Source: Brevibacillus reuszeri (GTDB taxonomy: Bacteria > Bacillota > Bacilli > Brevibacillales > Brevibacillaceae). Taken from it: 64,000 nucleotides of DNA. The stretch is from the NCBI RefSeq assembly GCF_001187725.1, contig NZ_LGIQ01000005.1, positions 681,148 through 745,147 of the forward strand, given 5' to 3'. The notes beneath the pieces were generated by a model that was not told the DNA's origin, made no database searches, and was given only the letters and a program-made list of their open reading frames with translations. Shown here piece by piece: positions 16,632-24,946 of the stretch; the stretch's first letter is position 1, and each line of letters starts with the position of its first letter. A program made the position numbers and the translations under genes.

Positions 16632-17663
16632 CTAGTGCCCAACATATTTCGCATACAGGGAGCGGGCAATGGCTGTATCATGAGTCCCTTGCACAAGCAC
16701 ACGTCCATCTGCAAAAAAGACAAGCGTGTAGCCATCTACATGAAAACGCAGCAGGAATCGGTTTTGCTCCACTTTCCCAAGAGCACAAAATCGCTGTGCA
16801 AGCACGGAGAAATCGACGGTGTAGGGCTTGGTAGGAGTGATTTGTACTGTATCCCGGCCACATAGGGTGACGAACTCCTCTGCTTCTGTTTCATGGAGAT
16901 CGAGATAATCGAACTGTTGACGTCCGCAGGCTGGACAGCTTGGATTTTTACCATGACGGATAGGGAGCGAATCAAAATCGTTTTGCCACAAATCGATTTG
17001 CTCTAGATGGGGATTAAGCTGATCCATAGCTCCTAGCAGTAGCTTGAGAGCTTCTGTGGCTTGGTATGAAGCGATAACATAAACAAGTGGTCCGATGACA
17101 CCTACTGTATCGCAAGTTTCTCCTCTCCCTGTAGGAGCGTGAGGGAAGAGGCAGCGAAAACAAGGCGTAGCTCCCGGTCTGATTACGGCAAACATCCCCC
17201 GGGAGCTGACCGCCCCGCCATATACCCAAGGGATATGATACTTGACTGCGACATCATTCATAATATAACGAATCTGGAAGTTGTCAGAGCCATCCAGAAT
17301 GACATCTGCATCAGCAAGTAAGGCTTCCGCATTGCCCGCATGTACATCAGCCACGATTCCTTCCACGATGACAGAGGAGTTAATGGCTGTAAGCTTTGTA
17401 GCAGCTGCCATTGCTTTAGGCAGATGCTGCTGGGCATCCTCTTCATCATAGAGCATCTGTCTTTGCAAATTGCTTTCTTCGACGAAGTCTCTGTCAATGA
17501 TACGGACGTATCCAACTCCAGCACGTACCATATGATTAGCCAGCACCGTGCCTAATGCGCCCGCCCCAACGATAGCTACCTTTTTTTGCGCTAGCAGCGC
17601 TTGGCCGTGCTCACCGATGGGAGCAAAACGAGTTTGCCGAGAGTAGCGGGAGGAAAAGTCCAT
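16632..17663 (-). CDS. moeB: MoeB/ThiF-family adenylyltransferase
   Basis: 343 residues. The N-terminal 245 residues are an E1-like fold: nucleotide motif VGAGALGT, R-finger region SNLQRQML, DGSDNFQ, zinc ligands CFRC and CPAC, and a Cys in GETCDTVGVIG that may form the acyl intermediate. The last 85 residues are a non-rhodanese extension also seen in Bacillus MoeB. It adenylates the C-terminal glycine of a MoaD-type carrier so that sulfur can be added for molybdopterin synthesis. It is the last gene of the minus-strand unit regulator-tupA-tupB-tupC-moeB, which ties it to the tungsten system. Its likely partner is the MoaD-like protein at 23318. Confidence 0.85.
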   Translation of the reverse strand: MDFSSRYSRQTRFAPIGEHGQALLAQKKVAIVGAGALGTVLANHMVRAGVGYVRIIDRDFVEESNLQRQMLYDEEDAQQHLPKAMAAATKLTAINSSVIVEGIVADVHAGNAEALLADADVILDGSDNFQIRYIMNDVAVKYHIPWVYGGAVSSRGMFAVIRPGATPCFRCLFPHAPTGRGETCDTVGVIGPLVYVIASYQATEALKLLLGAMDQLNPHLEQIDLWQNDFDSLPIRHGKNPSCPACGRQQFDYLDLHETEAEEFVTLCGRDTVQITPTKPYTVDFSVLAQRFCALGKVEQNRFLLRFHVDGYTLVFFADGRVLVQGTHDTAIARSLYAKYVGH

Positions 17664-17682
17664 GGATAGCTCCTTTCTTCTT

Positions 17683-18423
17683 TCAACAGATCATACGGCC
17701 GGAGACAAAATCCTGGAGCTCATGGCACGCAGGTCGGGTAAAGAACGTTTCCGTTTCGCTGTATTCCACGATTCGTCCGTGAAATAAAAACAGGCAAACA
17801 TGTGCAAGTCGCCTTGCCTGTGGCAAATTATGCGTAATCATAAGAATAGTAGTCTTCTTTTTTTGATTAATCATTTGAATGACCCGCTCAAAAATTTTGA
17901 TGTTGGCTGGGTCGAGGCTGGCGGTAGGCTCGTCAAGCAAGAGCAGGGCCGGTTCATAAACAAGTGTCCTGGCAAGAGCGATTCGCTGGGCCTCTCCACC
18001 AGAGAGCGTATTTGCTCTTTGGTTTGCCAGATGTGACAGCTCAACGTACTGCAACGCTTCGTGGACAAGAGCGTGAATCTGTGACTGGTCCAATTTACGA
18101 TAGCGTAGTCCCAAAGCAACATTGTCAAAAACAGAAGCGTGAAACATCGAAGGCTTTTGTGCGACATAGCCCATCTGACGTTGAATGGACAATCCTTTGG
18201 CATGAGTCAGGGATGCCAGCTCTACCTGCGTTCCGAAGAACCCCAAGCTGCCTCGTTCCGGTTTCTCCAACAGGTTTATGACCCTGAGCAGTGTGCTTTT
18301 ACCAGCTCCGCTAGGACCTACAATCCCGTACATTTTTCCTCGTTCAAACGAGATGTGATCTACGTCCAAAATGGTGCGTCCATCATGTCTTACCGCAATA
18401 TTTTGCAGCTCCAATCGATTCAT
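17683..18423 (-). CDS. tupC: Tungstate ABC transporter, ATP-binding protein TupC
   Basis: 246 residues, a typical ABC ATPase: Walker A GPSGAGKSTLL, Q-loop region VAQKPSMF, signature LSGGEAQRIALAR, Walker B LLLLDEPTASLD, H-loop ITHN. No TOBE domain follows, unlike ModC, which suits the Tup type. It powers import of the oxyanion bound by TupA through TupB. Assignment to tungstate rather than molybdate rests on TupA and on the aldehyde oxidoreductase next door. Confidence 0.88.
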   Translation of the reverse strand: MNRLELQNIAVRHDGRTILDVDHISFERGKMYGIVGPSGAGKSTLLRVINLLEKPERGSLGFFGTQVELASLTHAKGLSIQRQMGYVAQKPSMFHASVFDNVALGLRYRKLDQSQIHALVHEALQYVELSHLANQRANTLSGGEAQRIALARTLVYEPALLLLDEPTASLDPANIKIFERVIQMINQKKKTTILMITHNLPQARRLAHVCLFLFHGRIVEYSETETFFTRPACHELQDFVSGRMIC

Positions 18424-18427
18424 CAGA

Positions 18428-19090
18428 TCACCTTTTCCTTGCTTTCATCTGGTTCAGCATTCCGACCATCATAAAGCTGTTGAACAAAAAGCTGATAGCC
18501 AGCAAAACAAAACCCATTTGCAGTCCGCCGGAGAAGTTCCCTGTTCTCGTCTCCAGTATAATTGCAGTTGTCATGACCCGGGTATGGTGCTCAATATTGC
18601 CGCCGACCAGCATGACGGCGCCAACTTCAGAAATAGCGCGTCCATAGGCGGCAGCAATACCAGACCAGATCCCGCCGCGAGCCTCCTTGATAATGGTAAG
18701 CATGAGTTGAAACGGGCTTGCCCCGAGGCTTTTGGCTGTCTCCCAGTAGGCGTTTTCTTTTGCCTGTACGGCGGCCATTGTCAAGCCAGCGATGATGGGA
18801 GTTACCAGGATCACTTGCGCAATAATCATGGCTTCTGCACTGAACAAAAGGTCCAGTGAGCCGAGCGGACCATAGCGAGAGAGAAGCAGGTAGACGACGA
18901 CACCTACTAAAACCGGAGGCAGGCCCATGCATGTGTAAATCAGGATGACGATCAAACGCTTCCCTGAAAAGGAATACAATCCGAGAAAAGTACCTGCCGG
19001 GATGCCGATGAGCATTCCGATCAGCACGGAAGTCGTCGTAACCTGCAAGGAAAGCCAGATAACCTCCCATACTTCAGGGGCAAACATCAT
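18428..19090 (-). CDS. tupB: Tungstate ABC transporter, permease TupB
   Basis: 220 residues, about five to six membrane helices. It is a CysTW/ModB-type inner-membrane component with the EAA-loop region around ETAKSLGASPFQL (about residue 130), which docks the ATPase. The length and order (A-B-C) match TupABC of Gram-positive bacteria. It starts 13 bases after tupA and ends 5 bases before tupC. Confidence 0.88.
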   Translation of the reverse strand: MMFAPEVWEVIWLSLQVTTTSVLIGMLIGIPAGTFLGLYSFSGKRLIVILIYTCMGLPPVLVGVVVYLLLSRYGPLGSLDLLFSAEAMIIAQVILVTPIIAGLTMAAVQAKENAYWETAKSLGASPFQLMLTIIKEARGGIWSGIAAAYGRAISEVGAVMLVGGNIEHHTRVMTTAIILETRTGNFSGGLQMGFVLLAISFLFNSFMMVGMLNQMKARKR

Positions 19091-19102
19091 CGTGAAAAAC
19101 TC

Positions 19103-19978
19103 CTATCGTTTTTTTGCATCAGGTACGAACAGACCTTTTCCATAAGTGGCTTGTCCGAATTCTCCAATGAGCTTTTGACCTTCTTCACCTGTGAAAAACT
19201 GAATCAATTGCATGCCTTCCTCTTGCTTGGAAGAAGATTTGACCTGAATAATCCCGTATGGATTCAAAAGAGACTTGTCTCCTTGCATGACGATTTCGAG
19301 ACCGAGCTTGCGAGACAAGAATGTTGCTTCATCTGTCAAGGTATAGGCTTTCTTCTCATCTGCCATTTGCAACGTTTCGCCCATTCCTTGCCCAGAGGAG
19401 AGATACCAGTTGCCCTCAGGCTTGATTCCTGCTTCCTTCCAGATGCTCTTCTCTTTTTTATCTGTTCCGGAATCATCTCCACGAGAGACAAAGCTAGACT
19501 TTTTCTCAGCTATTTTTTCCATCGCTTCCTTTGCCGTTTTCGTCTGCTTCAATCCGGCAGGATCATCAGAAGGTCCCACGATGTAAAACTGATTGTACAT
19601 GACATCGTAGGCGTTGATTCCAAAGCCCTTTTCCATGAATTCATCCTCGGATTTGCGAGCATGCACAAGCAGCACGTCGGCATTACCGTCTTCACCCAGT
19701 TTGATGGCTTGTCCAGTGCCGACAGCAACGACCTTCACTTTGATACCAGTCTTCTGCTCAAATACGGGGAGTAGGCTATCCAGAAGACCAGAGTCTTGTG
19801 TACTGGTGGTGGTAGCCAGTATGATCTCCTTGGTTTCCTTGGCGGCTGAGGAGGGAGCAGAGGATTGTGGCGAAGGCGCCGCCGAACTCGATTGGGAATA
19901 CTGCGGTGTACAGGCAGCAAGTAGCATCAAAACAAGGACTAGAAAAAGTGGGTAGACGAAAGAAAATTTCTTTACCAT
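19103..19978 (-). CDS. tupA: Tungstate-binding lipoprotein TupA
   Basis: 291 residues. A lipoprotein signal (hydrophobic helix ending LLAAC, Cys about residue 23) is followed by a Ser/Pro/Ala-rich linker and the PBP-like binding domain. The TupA signature TTTSTQDSGLL (about residue 55) is clear. Later TupA marks include VGTGQAIKLGEDGNADV and SRGDDSGTDKKE, typical of high-affinity tungstate-binding proteins. It captures WO4 outside the membrane and hands it to TupB. Confidence 0.93.
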   Translation of the reverse strand: MVKKFSFVYPLFLVLVLMLLAACTPQYSQSSSAAPSPQSSAPSSAAKETKEIILATTTSTQDSGLLDSLLPVFEQKTGIKVKVVAVGTGQAIKLGEDGNADVLLVHARKSEDEFMEKGFGINAYDVMYNQFYIVGPSDDPAGLKQTKTAKEAMEKIAEKKSSFVSRGDDSGTDKKEKSIWKEAGIKPEGNWYLSSGQGMGETLQMADEKKAYTLTDEATFLSRKLGLEIVMQGDKSLLNPYGIIQVKSSSKQEEGMQLIQFFTGEEGQKLIGEFGQATYGKGLFVPDAKKR

Positions 19979-20012
19979 GACGGTTTGCTCCTTTATATAA
20001 GAGATAGAAACT

Positions 20013-20939
20013 TCAATTGATTCTGGAAATTTGTTTGCCAGTCATCGAGATGTTGTATCCACCTTGTGCAACGACAGCTTGTTTAAAGGCAGGGTCCTGT
20101 AGGATGCTCAGCAGATCTTGGAAACGTTCCTGCTTGCTCAAATGGGCGGGGATGACCAAATCGTAGCGTTCCTCATGAATGGGGAAAAAATCAAGTCCAA
20201 GCCCGCGTGCCACACTCTCGATTCCCAAAGCAGCATCCGCAGTTCCCTGAAGTACGGCAGAGCCAGTAGCGTAATGGGTGGTTAATTCCAAATCGTAACC
20301 TGGAATTTGTTCCGGTAATACCCCGAGCTGTTGCATGTTGAAGTCAAGGAGGACTCGCGTACCGGAGCCGCGCTGCCTGTTTGCAATGCGATGACGCCCG
20401 CTTAACAATTCACTCCAGCTTGTAATCATTTTGGGATTGCTCCTCGGTACCATAAAGCCTTGCCAGCGACTGACCAGATTGATGACCAATACGCCCTCGT
20501 TCGGCAGCAGACAGCGAATGTACGGCAGATTGTATTCACCGCTCAAGCGATCCAGCAGATGAGTTCCGGCCATCTCTACCCGTCCTTTGTACAACTCGAT
20601 CAAGCCATCCAGACTCCCGCAAAAAGCAGGCAAGAGAGTGATCCCTCGTTCCGCAAGCTTGCGTGTGAGCAGGTCGATCGTAAGGTCATGGCTTCCGGCA
20701 AAAAGAATTTCGAGAGGCTGCTTCCGCAGAACTACGGGATTTGCCAGGGGATATGGGGCTAGCTCCTCTCGAGATTTATTTCTGTGTATAAAGCCATCCA
20801 GATCGGTGCGCAATATACGAAGCGCTCTGCCGATTTTAGCGGCAGGCAATTCACCGCGTTTGATCATCTCGTAAACAGTATATCGAGTGAGCTTGAGCGC
20901 GGCGGCAACCTCATCCGGAGTCAAATACTCATTCTCCAA
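20013..20939 (-). CDS. HTH (excisionase-type) regulator with PBP-like ligand domain
   Basis: 308 residues. Residues 1-55 form a MerR/excisionase-like winged helix (YLTPDEVAAALKLTRYTVYEM). Residues about 75-300 are a periplasmic-binding-protein-like domain with no signal peptide, so it is cytosolic. The same domain, with GSHDL, AGTHL, GEYN, NRQRGSGTR, GTADAALGI and EERYDLV, recurs at the C-terminus of the MoeA fusion at 24947. The likely role is sensing tungstate or molybdate, or the cofactor state, and controlling tupABC and the oxidoreductase. It is the first gene of the minus-strand unit; tandem repeats at 20961-20999 upstream are its likely sites. Ligand identity is inferred. Confidence 0.8.
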   Translation of the reverse strand: MENEYLTPDEVAAALKLTRYTVYEMIKRGELPAAKIGRALRILRTDLDGFIHRNKSREELAPYPLANPVVLRKQPLEILFAGSHDLTIDLLTRKLAERGITLLPAFCGSLDGLIELYKGRVEMAGTHLLDRLSGEYNLPYIRCLLPNEGVLVINLVSRWQGFMVPRSNPKMITSWSELLSGRHRIANRQRGSGTRVLLDFNMQQLGVLPEQIPGYDLELTTHYATGSAVLQGTADAALGIESVARGLGLDFFPIHEERYDLVIPAHLSKQERFQDLLSILQDPAFKQAVVAQGGYNISMTGKQISRIN

Positions 20940-20960
20940 AACGTCACCCCCTTTTTTAGT

Positions 20961-20999
20961 TTGGTTGAATTGGTTTGAGTTAGTTTTAGTTAGTTTTAC
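20961..20999. promoter_or_regulatory. Tandem iterons between the regulator and AOR genes
   Basis: AGTTAGTTTT occurs twice in direct contact (20978-20987 and 20988-20997). Degenerate TTGG/TTGAG-containing units precede it at about helical-turn spacing. It lies in the divergent region between the HTH regulator and the aldehyde oxidoreductase. Excisionase-type HTH proteins often bind direct repeats. Confidence 0.5.
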
Positions 21000-21174
21000 A
21001 TGCTTTTACCTATAAATAACATACTTTACCACAGGGGAGCTAAGCAAGAAATTAATCGAAATATTGCTAATTTTGCTGAGTTTCACTGGAATTTAGAGAG
21101 GAATTCCCACATAATAGTCGAACTAGGTACTTATTATTTCCGATTTTAATAAGAATGAAGAAAGGGAGGAGTCA

Positions 21175-22986
21175 ATGATGAACCTCGGTGGGTTTAAAAA
21201 TCGCGAAATTTTGGTCGACCTGTCATCGGGTGTAGTTGGATATCAGGAAATCAATGAGGAGCTGGCAAAAAAATATATTGGGGGACGGGGGCTCGGGGTG
21301 AAGTATGTGTATGACAATGGCCCTGAAGTGGAACCGTTTTCCGCTGAAAACATCCTTTGCATCATGACCGGACCGGTAACAGGCTCGCGCTCGTCCATGA
21401 GTGGTCGTTTGTGCATGGTTACCAAGTCACCTTTGACTGGAACCGTTACGGATTCGCATATGGGAGGTTGGTCGGCAGCACGTCTCAAATGGTCTGGCAT
21501 TGATAACGTCATTTTCAAAGGGACCAGTGACAAGCCTGTCTATCTCTATATCGAAAACGGTCAAGCTGAGCTGAGAGATGCAAGCGATTTGTGGGGAGAA
21601 GGGACGAGGGCGACCGTACGTGCGATGCAAGACCGCTATGGCAAAGAAGACCTCAGCGTGATTTGTATCGGACAAGCGGGTGAAAATCTCGTGCGCTACG
21701 CTGGTTTTATGAATGAGCACGACCGTGCGGCTGGACGTGGTGGGACAGGTGCAGTTGCTGGCTTTAAAAAACTGAAGGCGATTGTCATCAAGGCTGCGCA
21801 AAAAGGAAATATGCCACAGCCAGCGCAGGATGAGGAATACAAGAAGGCAAATCAAAAAGCACTGAAAGCCATTATGGAGGGCGGACTGACTGCTCCGAAA
21901 AAAGGCGGCCTCTCTGTATACGGAACGAACGTTTTGACGAGCATTATCAATGAGGTAGGGGCTCTCCCGACGATGAACTCGAAGTTCACCCAGTGGGATG
22001 CTGCTGAGGGACACAGCGGCGAAACCGTAAACGCTACCTTGCTTGTAGCTGACAACACCTGTCACGCCTGTCCAGTCGCTTGTAAGAAGGAAGTAGAAGT
22101 AAAGGAAGGCAAGTACAAGACGCGCGTGGAAAGCTTTGAATATGAATCAGGCTGGGCGCTTGGTGCAAACTGCGGTGTAGGGGACGCAGCGCCTATCTCT
22201 TTTTTAATCAACCTGTGCAACGAACATGGCATGGACACAATCGAGCTGGGGAATACGCTCTCCTGTATGATGGAGGCGTATGAGCGGGGGTTAACGGAGG
22301 AAAAAATCGATTGGGGCGATGCAGATCGCATGATCGAGCTGACAGAAATGATGGTCTTCCGTAGAGGAATCGGTGATGTGCTTGCTGAGGGAACTGCACG
22401 CGCTGCGAAGCATTTTGGTGACGAAAACCTCGCGATGTGCGTAAAAGGTCAAGCGATTCCTGCCTATGACCCACGTGGTATTCAAGGGATTGGCCTCGGC
22501 TATGCAACGAGCAATCGTGGAGCTTGTCATTTGCGTGGTTATACCGTTGCCAGTGAGATCGCAGGCATTCCGATGCCGACGGATCGCCTCGTGCCAGAAG
22601 GAAAAGGTGAGCTGTTAAAGGTGTTCCAAGACCTGCTCGCTTTCTCTGATTCCATGAATATTTGCAAATTCTCCTCCTTCTCGGAGAATGCAGAGAATTA
22701 CGCAGAACAGTATTCCACGATGACTGGCGCTCAAGTGTCAGCCGATGATGTGATGAAAATCGGTGAGCGCATTTACAATCTGGAGCGCCACTATAACAAC
22801 ATGGCTGGATTTAATAAGCGTGAGGATGATCACCTGCCAAAACGCTTTACAGAAGAGCCGGCAACCGGAAACAGTGCAGGGCATGTCAGTAGAATGGATG
22901 TCATGCTGGATGAGTACTATCAAGTACGCGGCTGGGTGGACGGTGTCGTACCAGAGGATAAGCTAAAAGAATTGAACATCGTGTAA
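21175..22986 (+). CDS. aor: Tungsten-containing aldehyde:ferredoxin oxidoreductase (AOR)
   Basis: 603 residues, the standard AOR length. The N-terminal domain binds bis-tungstopterin (GGRGLGVKYVYD, MSGRLCMVTKSP, GRGGTGAVAG). 4Fe-4S ligands are C296, C299 and C303 (CHACPVAC) plus C497 (NICKF). The family signature YATSNRGACH (about residue 440) is present. AOR oxidises aldehydes to acids, or reduces acids in reverse, with ferredoxin. The start ATG has GGGAGGAG upstream; the gene stands alone, with a strong terminator behind it. AORs are best known in anaerobes, so their presence in an aerobic spore-former is notable. The physiological aldehyde is unknown. Confidence 0.95.
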   Translation: MMNLGGFKNREILVDLSSGVVGYQEINEELAKKYIGGRGLGVKYVYDNGPEVEPFSAENILCIMTGPVTGSRSSMSGRLCMVTKSPLTGTVTDSHMGGWSAARLKWSGIDNVIFKGTSDKPVYLYIENGQAELRDASDLWGEGTRATVRAMQDRYGKEDLSVICIGQAGENLVRYAGFMNEHDRAAGRGGTGAVAGFKKLKAIVIKAAQKGNMPQPAQDEEYKKANQKALKAIMEGGLTAPKKGGLSVYGTNVLTSIINEVGALPTMNSKFTQWDAAEGHSGETVNATLLVADNTCHACPVACKKEVEVKEGKYKTRVESFEYESGWALGANCGVGDAAPISFLINLCNEHGMDTIELGNTLSCMMEAYERGLTEEKIDWGDADRMIELTEMMVFRRGIGDVLAEGTARAAKHFGDENLAMCVKGQAIPAYDPRGIQGIGLGYATSNRGACHLRGYTVASEIAGIPMPTDRLVPEGKGELLKVFQDLLAFSDSMNICKFSSFSENAENYAEQYSTMTGAQVSADDVMKIGERIYNLERHYNNMAGFNKREDDHLPKRFTEEPATGNSAGHVSRMDVMLDEYYQVRGWVDGVVPEDKLKELNIV

Positions 22987-22993
22987 ACAGGCA

Positions 22994-23027
22994 AAAAGAA
23001 GGTGGAAACCTGTTTCCACCTTCTTTT
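22994..23027. terminator. Strong bidirectional terminator between AOR and the GG-tail gene
   Basis: Two 16-base arms (AAAAGAAGGTGGAAAC and its exact complement) are separated by two bases, with T runs in both directions. It serves AOR on plus and the 23044-23316 gene on minus. Confidence 0.9.
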
Positions 23028-23043
23028 CTTCCACTCCTATCAA

Positions 23044-23316
23044 TCAGCCGCCGACTCTAAGTAGCTTGGTGCGAAAACGTTTCATGATGGGAGCAAACCG
23101 TTCTTCATCGTCACACCTGAAGCGGACAAATACGGCGTTTACATGAAAACGGGAGGTTATTGTTACCGTTTCTTCCCGTAGCAAATCGGCTTGCCAGCAA
23201 TCTCCTAGCACACTGATCGGCCAAGAGTCGGATTGGACGCTTCCGCCGCACTCCACCAGGTACGTGACTAAATGAGTAACTGGAATGCCTCTGATCTCCA
23301 AGGTTTGATCCATCAT
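23044..23316 (-). CDS. Small MoaD-associated protein with Gly-Gly C-terminus (DUF1952-like)
   Basis: 90 residues from the ATG at 23316, one base after the stop of the MoaD-like gene; longer upstream reading is only open frame. It is a predicted alpha/beta protein (LEIRGIPVTHLVTYLVECGG at the N-terminus, then VTITSRFHVNAVFVRF). It ends VGG, like ubiquitin-type carriers. It resembles, from memory, the C-terminal domain of Thermus MoaD-related proteins (DUF1952), here as a separate protein. It is translationally coupled to the MoaD-like gene: the AGGAGG ribosome site is made by that gene's final Gly codons. Role in tungstopterin synthesis is inferred from position only. Confidence 0.6.
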   Translation of the reverse strand: MMDQTLEIRGIPVTHLVTYLVECGGSVQSDSWPISVLGDCWQADLLREETVTITSRFHVNAVFVRFRCDDEERFAPIMKRFRTKLLRVGG

Positions 23317-23317
23317 T

Positions 23318-23593
23318 TTATCCTCCTGCCACCGGCGGGAACAGCGCAAACTGATCACTTTCCAATACGCGGGTCTGCAGTCCATCCGCATGAATGATGT
23401 TGCGTCCGTTGATAAATACATGCACAAACGGTTTGAATGTTCGCTCCGGTGTAAAGACCTCCTCTTCTAAAGCAGGATACATTTGGATGAGTGTCTCCAT
23501 GATGTCAATGACCCGATTGCCATTGTCCATCGGTACTTCTACCGTTTTGGCTTGGCAAATTTCACGGAAGTTGGCGAATACCTTTACGATCAT
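23318..23593 (-). CDS. MoaD-like sulfur carrier
   Basis: 91 residues of beta-grasp (ubiquitin-like) type: MIVKVFANFREI at the start and FALFPPVAGG at the C-terminus, with the Gly-Gly end that is adenylated and thiocarboxylated. It would supply sulfur for the dithiolene of molybdopterin, activated by MoeB (16632). It is the AOR-linked MoaD subtype rather than the classic moaD-moaE pair; no moaE is in the window. Transcribed on minus, divergently from moeA. Confidence 0.85.
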   Translation of the reverse strand: MIVKVFANFREICQAKTVEVPMDNGNRVIDIMETLIQMYPALEEEVFTPERTFKPFVHVFINGRNIIHADGLQTRVLESDQFALFPPVAGG

Positions 23594-23661
23594 TTTTGAA
23601 TATTCCCCTTTTTCTTTTTATTATAAATGATTTTGACAAGTAAGAAACGATGGAGGCAATC

Positions 23662-24894
23662 ATGAAATTTTTCATTGTGAAAACGGTAGCGGAAACGTTG
23701 GATGTGATTGCAAATCACTTTCATCCGATTGTAAAGCCTATCGAGGTACCTTTGATAGAGGCGTTGGATATGGTTCTGTCCGAAGATATTGTAGCTGGTG
23801 GGCAGGTTCCGCATTTCGACCGATCTACCGTAGATGGATTTGCCGTCAGAGCGAAAGACACGTACGGAGCGTCTGATTCACTGCCAGCCTTTCTGACCGT
23901 CACGGGCAAAATTGAGATGGGGAAGGAAGCTGATCAGGCTCTGAAAGAAGGTCAGGCACAGGCTATTCCTACCGGAGGCATGCTCCCGGCAGGTGCAGAT
24001 AGTATTGTGATGATCGAGCATGTAGAGGAAATAGATGATTTGCTCAATGTGTATCGGCAGGTTGCGCCAGGAGAAAACATCATAAGAGCAGGTGACGATG
24101 TGAATGCTGGGGATCTGGTCATGGCGGCGGGACAGCGACTGCGTCCACAAGATCTCGGGGTCCTTTCTGCGATTGGGATCACAACTGTGCGAGTGTATCC
24201 ACGTCCTGTTGTTGCGATTTTATCGACTGGTGACGAAATCGTTTCTCCTGACAAAAAAGAGCTCGCTCCTGGTGAAGTGCGAGACATCAACAGTATGACA
24301 ATCGGAGCCGCGGCCAGTCAATGCGGTGCTCAGGTGATTTATGGAGGCATTGTAGCCGATAATTACGAAGCATTTGCGGCAAAAGCATATGAGCTATTCA
24401 ATCAAGCTGACCTCTTGCTTCTTTCTGGGGGCAGCTCTGTCGGGACGCGCGATTACACGGAGCAAGTCATGCAATCGTTGGGGAAGCCGGGAGTTTTAGT
24501 CCACGGTGTGGCAATCAAGCCAGGAAAGCCAACGATAGTTGCTAAGGCAGGGGAAAAGCCAGTCATGGGATTGCCAGGGCATCCTGCATCGGCATTAATC
24601 ATATTTCACCTGTTTGTCGTACCGTTGCTGAAGAAATTGCAGGGTCAATCGCCTGCGCAGATTGATCAGCGAATCCGTGCACGTATATCCCGCAATATTC
24701 CTTCTGCGGTTGGGCGATCAGATTACATCCGTGTCAAGCTGGAAGAGCGTCCAGACGGATTGTGGGCTGTACCTGTTTTCGGCAAGTCGGGCTTGATCTC
24801 TACCTTGGTTCGAAGTGACGGCATGGTGGAAATAGAGGCAAACAAAGAAGGGATTTTAGAAGGGGATATGGTCTCGGTTCATTTGTTTCAATAA
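23662..24894 (+). CDS. moeA: Molybdopterin molybdenumtransferase MoeA (paralogue 1)
   Basis: 410 residues from the ATG at 23662, six bases after GGAGG; a start at 23650 overlaps that site. Typical MoeA domains: active-site region STVDGFAVRAKDTYG, the SGGSSVGTRDYT loop, IKPGKPT, GLPGHPASA, and a C-terminal beta domain. It inserts Mo or W into adenylylated molybdopterin. It is followed after about 50 bases by a second, fused MoeA. Having two paralogues suggests that they differ in metal or in cofactor form. Confidence 0.9.
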   Translation: MKFFIVKTVAETLDVIANHFHPIVKPIEVPLIEALDMVLSEDIVAGGQVPHFDRSTVDGFAVRAKDTYGASDSLPAFLTVTGKIEMGKEADQALKEGQAQAIPTGGMLPAGADSIVMIEHVEEIDDLLNVYRQVAPGENIIRAGDDVNAGDLVMAAGQRLRPQDLGVLSAIGITTVRVYPRPVVAILSTGDEIVSPDKKELAPGEVRDINSMTIGAAASQCGAQVIYGGIVADNYEAFAAKAYELFNQADLLLLSGGSSVGTRDYTEQVMQSLGKPGVLVHGVAIKPGKPTIVAKAGEKPVMGLPGHPASALIIFHLFVVPLLKKLQGQSPAQIDQRIRARISRNIPSAVGRSDYIRVKLEERPDGLWAVPVFGKSGLISTLVRSDGMVEIEANKEGILEGDMVSVHLFQ

Positions 24895-24946
24895 TGGATC
24901 TTGAAAATAGCACGTATGGAAACAATGAAATTTCAGGAGGAGAAAG

